Shown here: positions 56,244 through 64,000 of the stretch, in pieces
Layout of the letters: each line of letters starts with the position of its first letter
How positions within the stretch are numbered: the first letter of the stretch is position 1
Source: Dendrophyllia cribrosa
Lineage: Eukaryota; Cnidaria; Anthozoa; Scleractinia; Dendrophylliidae
Assembly: GCA_024195265.1 (NCBI GenBank)
Contig: JAJLRJ010000001.1
Span: 52,452,214-52,516,213, forward strand
Reading direction: 5' to 3'
Length of the DNA: 64,000 nt
Position numbers and translations under genes: made by a program
Notes under the pieces: model-generated
Told to the model about the DNA's origin: nothing
What the model saw: the letters and a program-made list of their open reading frames with translations, nothing else
Database searches by the model: none

Positions 56244-56873
56244 GGGGGGAGAAACTTAACTACAGTTTTGGAGTCGTTGCTAGGGACATTATTTCATGGT
56301 TAGCATTTCTCACGTGTCATAAACTGCTAATGTGGTGGGAACTATGAAACCGAACACAAGACATCACTAGATCGACATTGCACATGCGTAACTAGTGCCA
56401 GTCCCCAACCGCGCGTAAGAATGAAAAAGCGTAAAAACTCAAAGGAAACGAGATAAAAATCTGATTTTTTTGCCGAATCATAAGCAATTCAACCTTTTTA
56501 AAAATCTGTAGCATGGAATTACCGTTAGGCGAAAAAACAGGAAAGTTATTAAAGAAAATGTATCAAAATACACCTTTATGACGTCATAGCTTTTTCAATT
56601 ACGTGAATTTTAACAAATCCATGCTACAGATTTTTTATTAGGATGTTCTTAAGCCGTTGACATTGGTTTTATTGGAAAAAAATGTAAGATGTTTGAGTTT
56701 TAAGGGTTTTTATGTTCTGGTCACGTGACTTACCAAATATGGCTGTGACTTATGAAATTTAATGGAACAGAATGAACGTGACCAAACATCATAGCCGAGG
56801 AAGTAAAGAAACTCATTATATGACGTTTGGAACTCTTCCATAGCAACCACCTTGTAGTTAAGTTTCTCCCCCC
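56244..56873. mobile_element. TTAA-flanked MITE, about 630 bp
   Basis: Ends GGGGGGAGAAACTTAACTAC and mirror; TTAA at 56240-56243 and 56874-56877. An inner inverted pair (AATCTGTAGCATGG and CCATGCTACAGATT) is at 56505 and 56622. No ORF. Confidence 0.8.
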
Positions 56874-56926
56874 TTAAAGCAACCGTTTGGAGATTTTAAT
56901 TTTTATGGGCGCTGTTTTATCCGAGA

Positions 56927-57000
56927 ATGGGCTCTTATCGACAATTTATCAGCAGAAGAGATGAATATCTGATGACAGTCTACATCAGGACGTTTCAAAG
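56927..57000 (+). CDS. Candidate first coding exon of an unidentified plus-strand gene
   Basis: An ATG opens MGSYRQFISRRDEYLMTVYI RTFQ and ends at a strong donor, AAAG|GTGAGTAC at 57001, in phase 2. It begins about 50 bp after a TTAA MITE. The only in-phase acceptor noted downstream is at 62660, whose exon would add about 26 codons and stop at 62736-62738. That makes a very short product, so this may be a non-coding transcript or an untranslated exon. Low certainty. Confidence 0.25.
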
Positions 57001-59461
57001 GTGAGTACAATCTTTTCTTTTATCTTTTTAGTCATGTACGAAGCTTTGAGGTGGCGTTCGATTGAACGTATTCCGGAATATTAAAGAACATGAAAGCTGT
57101 CGTATTATAACCATGTTTTGCCAGATTTACATGTGTATACTACAAGTGTGTCTTAACAAACTATAAAGAAAGCGTTGTAGTGTTTATTTTTATTCGGGAA
57201 TGCGGTTAATCGAACCAAGCCTATATCGTACGGTAAGCTACATGCAAGCTTAAATACTGTAACGCTTCGACTTTGTGCATGTACGATTAGAAGACTGTGT
57301 GATTATTTCTACACAACAGTGAATGGTTTAATGTTATTATACAGTTTGTTGGGGTGAAACAGCATTCGTTCTCCTGCCAAAGTCAAAATATATTAACCTC
57401 GATCGGTCCTCGAAGTACATGTTATGATGTACTGTATCTGTAGATGGCATTACAAAACGAGACTACATTCGATATTGTCTTGATACAATTAAGTCTACAT
57501 GTTATGTAAATACATGTGGCTTACATGTATATATTGTTCGCTGTTTTACATGTAAGTTGAAACATTTCGGTTTTTGCTTTGAAATTAACTTACAGATTAT
57601 GAGTTCCAGAATTTGATTATACTTTTAACATACATGTACAATCGTCATAAACAAGGTATAAACGCTATGAGACTTTATAGAAGCTTGTACATGAAAGATT
57701 ATCTGTAGCCTTGCTTTGTTTTGCGAGTTGTGTTATACCTCTAAGCTTGTAGCGAACCCTTGCTTTTAATCTAGTATTTACTGCTATAAAGAGTGGTTTG
57801 TGTGCATATACATATTATGGATATTTTTGTTGGACCACTGATGTTTCAGATTTAAAAGCAAGTAAAAACATTTTGTCTTTGTGAACAATTTACTTGACAA
57901 AATGTTGTGTTTACACTTAAACGTTTGCCAAGGTTTCAATTTAGTGAGGTCAAGTTACTTTACCTTAGTACATTCGTATAGTGGTTAAACTGGCTCAAAT
58001 AACTTAAGTAAAACTGCCATCGTGCAATGCTAGTACTCGACTCACCAGTGCAACAAATTGAATTGGCTGGAATTTCTAAAAAGCATGCATGCTTATTAGA
58101 TTTTAGTAATAACTCAAATTATATTATGAAATACAAGGCGTGCTAGAAATGCATGGTCATGGCCAAGTTTACATGTACCTTCAGTGCTCGACTTTAGCGG
58201 TAGTCCACTAGTCCAGGACTAGTAAAAGATGGGTTTGGGCTAGTAAAATTTGAGCAGATGATGCCTGTTGGCTAGTGAATTTCAGACCCCACTAGCCCAA
58301 GGACTAGTAAGCCAAAAAGTTAAGGTCGAGCACTGACCTTTCAGATTGTCCACCGTAAGAATCAAAGGCTTTACCAGGATTTTTTTGTGAAGGATTTTTT
58401 TGTGGCAAAGCTAAAAAGCTGTTAAAATGCAGTCAAATAAAGTGATCTGAACACTGTGGAAAGTGAAATGGTATGCCACCCCAAGTAGATGTATCTGTCA
58501 TTTTGACCTCGGTTACTGACCTAAACCAAGCCTGATCACAAGGGAATTACAACATTTACCTTGGTCAAATTTCTATTATCTTTGGGGGCATTTACTGAGG
58601 TATTAGTTGCCGTTTACACTCATGAAAAGTTTACCTTGGTAAGTAATTAGCTCCGATACCACAGTGAAACCCTTAAGTGTAAACAAGGCAAAAATATACC
58701 TTTTACGTGTATGTACTGTACATGTATGTACTGGACACAGTTGAAATAATTTTATTATACAAATCAAACCCTGCAGATTATTTGTGACCTCGTGGCACAA
58801 GCAACTAGCATGCTTTTGCTGAGCCATAATGAAGGCTCTTAGCTCCTGAGTTCGAATTCTAGTGGGGGAGCAGTGGCGGTTTTTGTCATTAAGTTATTTT
58901 TTTTCAGTGACACCACTTTGTGCAGTAAGGTCAACTTTCCTACATGTATGTTGTCAATGGATCTGTTCCTCAAGTGAAAATATATCCTTGCTACTGAACT
59001 GCATAAAACAATGTCACAAAAATCATATCGTGATTTATGTCTGCCAGCCTTTGTCAAAAGGTGGCCTTAAAATGTTCATGTATGGTGAAATCTTTTTGTT
59101 TAGCTTGGATAGTAAGACTGCCCGGCTAGCAGAGTTTCCTTTTCAGTTGCATTTTCAGGTGGGAAGAAAAGGATTGCATTGGACTATCAACCTGACTATT
59201 GATACATGTAGTGTAAACCATGCTTTTTGTTGTTTATATCTAAATATGGTGCATGTACATATATACATTTTTAATTTACTCGAAAAAATGCTCAAATGCC
59301 TCAACTCATTTAAATTCCCCCTGGACTCCTTCTCTTCCTGAAAAAAAAAACACTTCTTATAGAAATAGAATGATAAGAAAGAAAATGGATGCCACATGGA
59401 TTAACAGATCAGTTATTGTCCTTGCTGGCATATTTATTAGCTTGCTTTTGTCGTTCCTAAA

Positions 59462-59645
59462 AATATGTATGTGATATATGTTGTGGTTCAAATTTTTCTT
59501 TGGTTTGAAAATTTTCAAACCAGTTTGATTTTTGTTTTCCATTGTCTCTGAGTATGATAATGAAACTGAGACAAAGGAAATTAAAAACTAAACTGGTTTG
59601 AAAATCTTTAAACAAAAGAGAAATTTCAACCACAACATACAGGTG
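59462..59645. mobile_element. Foldback MITE, about 170 bp
   Basis: Inverted arms starting ATGTTGTGGTT...AAATTT and containing TTTTCAAACCAGTTT; the right arm is the mirror ending CCACAACAT. Limits approximate. Confidence 0.6.
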
Positions 59646-59961
59646 TATACAGTTGTACTGTATATACATTGTATTTTTGGCTTGTTCTTGTTTTTCACTT
59701 ATGTCATATCAAAATTCAGAAGCATTAAACAATAGATTTCAAATCTAAAATGTTTAATACGGAATTGTAGACTTTAACACTACACATCTTGGCCAAATTT
59801 TGAAGCGCCAAAGTATTTCGTTCAAGAATTATAGACGAACGAGTACAAGACATTTTTAGTAAGAAATGTATGGAGCGGCCATCTTTGTGTTCCACTCGGG
59901 TACAAAGATGGCGGCAAAAAATTTAAAATCTTATTAACACCAAAAATCAAATAAAAAATAT

Positions 59962-60256
59962 TAGTATATACTGAAACAGTGGATAGCATTGTTGGCGCGC
60001 TCTGATTGGCTACTGAAACTCGGAATAGCAAGTGCAATTCACCTCCCAGCAATTTGTGTGCGAAAATTGTAATCGTTGACAGGAATAAATGAGTTAAAAA
60101 GCATCATTTTCGTTATATTATCTCACTGTTTCAGTATATACTAAAACAACTATTCACCTCTAGACAGTGTAGGTGGGTAGTGGTGGATATTTACCTCGCC
60201 GCTTCGCGGCTCGGTGAATATCCACCACTACCCACCTCCACTTCGGTGAATAGTTG
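59962..60256. repeat. Inverted-repeat cluster with a 33-bp-arm hairpin
   Basis: TTAGTATATACTGAAACAGTG at 59962 and its mirror at about 60122-60146. Next to it AACAACTATTCACC (60147) and mirror (about 60243) enclose a hairpin GTGGGTAGTGGTGGATATT / mirror with a CTTCG-type loop at 60171-60236. MITE-derived. Confidence 0.6.
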
Positions 60257-60441
60257 TTAATTGTATTTGCTATAAGCCCCATTAACTCAGCTTATAAGCA
60301 CTTATAATGTACATAACTATTGGCCGTTCTTAATTTTATGATTGGGCTCCCTATGATACATGTACAATGTAACTATTATTTTAATAGGGCACAGCCTTGC
60401 CACATTGACTAAACCAATCACTGACAATAGTTTTTACATAA

Positions 60442-61822
60442 AAGTATAAAAATAGACAGGCTAAACACTCCCACTCGTCGCAAAAAGTATTTATATAGCC
60501 TACATGTAAAGCATAAAGCTTTTCCAGTGAGATTTCAGAGAGAATTGCGTCTTTAGATCACAGCTATGAATTTATTCTCTTCGATGATGTTGACCTTTTG
60601 ATCTTGGCGGATTATCTTTCAAATTGATAGAAGTTTCATGGTGTCCAGAGTCTTTAGAATTATTTTCTGCCTTTATGCCATTGTTCGGTGCTACATGTAC
60701 ATGTAGCTGTATTGGCATACATGTATATTGTGGTTTCTTTGCCTCACTTTTGTTGCACGATAAATACGGCTAAAGTTTGTTATTGCTTTGAAAGTGCTAG
60801 GGTCATTATATTTCCCAGGCTGTGATTTCATGTCTGAAGTCTGCGGTGTGCAATACTTGTGAGAAAGTGTTTCCCATCATGGATATAGGTGTCTTACAGT
60901 AGATCCGAGTCTGAAAATGCTGTAGTCTACAATTCCATTGCAATGAAATCATGAATTCTTATATTTTTTTACAGATGTAGCTCCTTTATTAGTTCTGTAG
61001 TTGAGTAGTGTGTCTCAGTGGAGCAAGGATAAACCTCCATTGTTTTGTAATAGTGTTTGATTAATGACATCCAACAGATAATCTGCAGCATGGTTGCTGT
61101 TTTGTCAATCTCACAGATGCTACACTGTAGTAAATTCTTACATTCTTTCCTTAAGCAATGAATGAGACAATTTAATGTCCTTAAGCAAGACTCGTGTTTT
61201 GGTTCTTTGACAAACCTCGTCAGTTGCTACCATGTGTAAATGTCCTGTAGAATTATTTGATACCATTCAGTTGACAGTGAAATATTTGTCGCTTTTGTTT
61301 TCCTGGGGAGGATCGAATGTTTTGTTTTCTCATTTTAGTAATCGAGCCAGTAGGATTGTTGTTGTTTCGATTTGACGTTGTATTGTGTTTTTTTCAGAAG
61401 GCTTTTTGTGATTTCTTGTGCATGTTCAGTACTTTTTGGACAAAAAGGATAGCTTTTGTAGAGTTGTACAGTGGTGTTCTCGCAAATGCCTCTATAAATA
61501 AGACATTATTTCTTTATCTTGTACAACAAGCATGTAATCCTTGTGTAATATTTTTCTGCCACATGCATTCAGATGTAATCTCGTCTGTCGCAGCGGGATG
61601 AAGCACTGTCAAATAATCATACATGTAGATACATGTAGTAGTATAAAAATAGACAGGTTAAACACGACTCCCACTCGGTGCTAGCTCTATTGGCATACAT
61701 TGCGGTTTCTTTGGCTCACTTTTGTTGCACAATAAATTCTTATCGGCTAAAGTTTGTTATCACTTTGAAAATGCTACATGTAGGGTCGTTACATGTAAAT
61801 TTCTCAAGTCATGATTAAATGT
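60442..61822. repeat. Direct duplication, copies about 1 kb apart
   Basis: TATAAAAATAGACAGG, CTATTGGCATACAT, TTGCGGTTTCTTTGGCTCAC and GGCTAAAGTTTGTTA occur in the same order at 60442-60842 and 61638-61822, with a deletion in the second copy. Confidence 0.6.
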
Positions 61823-61825
61823 CTA

Positions 61826-62404
61826 AACCCAGGGTAACCCACCTTCCTGGGGCACCTTGTCTACTTGCCCGAGGCACCCTTCTGGGAGGGCTATCTTTTT
61901 GCCATGTAAACGGTTCATGCCGGATTACCCTGCTAGCAGAGGTGAGAAGACCACGAAAAAATGGCGGTACGAAATTACCATCCCGGGGAATTGTTTCGTC
62001 GTTATCACTTACCAGTGATATCCGGTGAACAGAATGAATTAGTAGAGTGCAAAATAATAGCCCCAGACACTGAAAAGCGGCCGCAAGCGGAATGAGTGAT
62101 CTATCTACAGTGTACATGTACATGTATCTATCTACTTCATGCACACCCGCACCGATTCAATGAGTTTTCTCCACTCTCCTTTGTCAGACATGATAACTGG
62201 GAGTGATAAAAAAATTAAACTTGCCGCCAAAACGTTTCTTTTGTCTGCCATCTTGTTTGTTGTGCTTAGCGACCGCTCAGAAGGTAGCCCACTGACTATC
62301 CCACTTAGGTGAGTTGCATGTAAAGGCTGGCTATGTTTTAACACTCCTAGCCGGTACGTAATCCGGTTAGCAGGGGCACCCTGCCTCCCATGTAAACAGG
62401 GCCT
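61826..62404. mobile_element. Harbinger-type MITE related to 38273-38857, left end lost
   Basis: The right end GCCTCCCATGTAAACAGGGCC is followed by TTA (62405 region). The interior has GGGTAACCCACC and GGCACCC words like the first copy. No matching left terminus. Confidence 0.5.
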
Positions 62405-64000
62405 TATTCGATTCTTTTGGGTAATACAAAGCTAAGGGAGAATTGATAAGCTTTAGGAGAACTGTCACCCTTCAAAAGCAAGTAGCATATAAACTGATGG
62501 TGCAGTTTGAGGCAAAACTACATGTACTTCGAGTGACCTTGTGTCAGTGTTGTGTACCAGGTTAAAAATAATCCACAATAATTATTGTTTCATATGTGCA
62601 TTATTTTTGTTTCAGTTAACTTTGATTAGTAAGTGCATTCTATTATTGTTTCTCTGCAGAATAGTACATGTATGTGCAAGTGAAAGAAAAAATGGCCCAG
62701 CAGGCGCAAGATGCATAACGGCTGATTCACAAGGATAAGGGTACGTCCGGTTGACTGATTCTGGAGTAAGAAGATGAAGAATGGCCACAAAATATTGTGT
62801 TCTTTGGGATTTGGGAACCACTAGAATGCTAAACTTCTGCTATTGTCATATAATAACCATGTTTTAACAGATTTACAAAGCAAGTGTGCCTAAACAACCA
62901 ATTCTCAGATACTATTCTGTTTACACTTATTCTGGAGAATGGTGAATCGATCGTGCCCTAAATTATTGCATTTAAAATTCAAATATTTCGAATTGATTAT
63001 GCAAATGTTCCTACTTCTTACCACACAAAATACAGTGTATCTGAATGATACACATGTATTTGCGAGTGTAGGTTGTTTGCAATTAAACTTGAAAGTGATA
63101 TTGAAGGATGGTGTCACTAATCGGCACAACTAAACTTGAATGTGATGTTAAAGGATGGTTTCACTGTTCAGATTACACTGACAAAGTCAACACTGAATAA
63201 AATCTTTGACCTGAAGGATTAATGCTACTCTCAGGTGGCTTTCATGGCACACATGCCTGGGTATGTAATCATCCATTCAATCAGCTGATTGACTGCGACA
63301 TTTTCACAGGCAAAGTTCCTGCCAACGTTATCTACTCGTTTCAATTGGTCTAAACAATGAAATTAAATTGGTTACGTCATAGCTTGCACATGTGCTGAAC
63401 CGTGAAATCCTCCCTTTAAGTATGTGCTCAGTTTGCCTTTAATATTTGGATATCATCTGGGAGGTCCACAGTAACTTTCATTTTTGCCCAAAAAAATACA
63501 AGATGTCAAGATGTGTTCGTTGTACTTGACTGCTTAAAATTTGGACACAAAGCATCTTTATCAAGGTGCCAAAAAACATCTTCAAGCATCGTAATTTTCG
63601 TATTGAACGAAAATCAAAATCTAGAATCAAGGATTCATGAATGGCGATGATTGCGAATAATTGCATAATCAAGAATTTACACCAGTAATAAATAAGTTCA
63701 CTGATTTAGTTTTCATGTTGATATAAATTTTTCAAGTGATTTTACTTTTGGCCAAAAGTTGATCAATCCTCAGTATATTAAATTTCAAAGGACCAAACTG
63801 ATATTTTATCCTTAAATTTTGATCCTTTTAGGTGTCAGCAAATTACATGTACATGCATGCAGTTGTCATCAGTTTTATTTAATTTTTAGCTCATTCATGT
63901 GCATGCACAATGAATGAGGTATTGTGAGGGTAGCAAATGTCGACGGAAGTTTTGGATCCGTAGATTGGGCGGAAAAAAAGTTATGTAATCGGGCGGAAGT

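Larger units (their letters stand above)
57001..64000. other. Gene-poor region with MITEs and many TACATGTA words
   Basis: No recognisable gene. The palindromic word ACATGTA appears often (57500-57560, 58725, 60690-60725, 61620-61640, 62110). Repeats are listed separately. A short tandem repeat of TAAACTTGAA ... AAGGATGGT is at 63086 and 63130. The end of the window (63890-64000) starts an unidentified sequence with CATTCATGTGCATGCAC. Confidence 0.35.

Overview
The window looks like nuclear DNA of an anthozoan cnidarian, most likely a stony coral. It is AT-rich, its genes are split by introns, and it carries ApeC, EGF-fibrinogen-related and SLC25 genes in a dense bed of MITEs, tRNA-derived SINEs, an L1-type LINE and Penelope-like elements (PLEs). 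The species is not determinable from the sequence alone.

Host genes, left to right. (1) The 3' exons of a plus-strand gene with a C2H2-like finger and a SAP-like C-terminus (165-1589). (2) A plus-strand ApeC (apextrin C-terminal) gene in five exons with a C-terminal membrane segment (3488-8186). (3) Two tandem, minus-strand SLC25 mitochondrial carrier genes with single-exon coding regions (10189-11124 and 13507-14442). (4) A minus-strand gene whose signal-peptide exon is at 39797-39899 and whose other exons are at 32346-28227, encoding a predicted type I membrane protein. (5) A minus-strand secreted-type gene with two EGF exons and a two-exon fibrinogen-related domain (54124-42106, 5' end not found). 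(6) A doubtful first exon at 56927-57000. The exon models for genes 2, 4 and 5 come from splice sites whose phases agree at every junction described.

The rest is mostly repeats, and many of them are nested. A 5'-inverted (twin-primed) L1 with a 17-bp target duplication fills 32533-37918, inside the long first intron of gene 4. A 5'-truncated PLE (47046-49727) has been hit by at least four smaller transposons, one of them a PIF/Harbinger-type element carrying a MADF-domain ORF. A TTAA foldback element (42773-44386) lies 17 bp beyond the splice acceptor dinucleotide of the fibrinogen exon, and one of its arms carries a palindromic MITE with an 8-bp duplication. A four-component nest with an 86-bp perfect palindrome occupies 25079-26897. 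A 22-bp G-rich minisatellite of about 80 copies (16556-18340) keeps all three minus-strand frames open and produces spurious long ORFs.

The ApeC and EGF-FReD genes belong to families used elsewhere for recognising microbes, and the predicted membrane protein lies between them. A shared immune role for the locus is inference. I found no operon-like or CRISPR-like system. The most informative content is the datable layering of mobile elements in introns of secreted or membrane-protein genes, and an SLC25 pair that has lost both partners of one matrix salt bridge.
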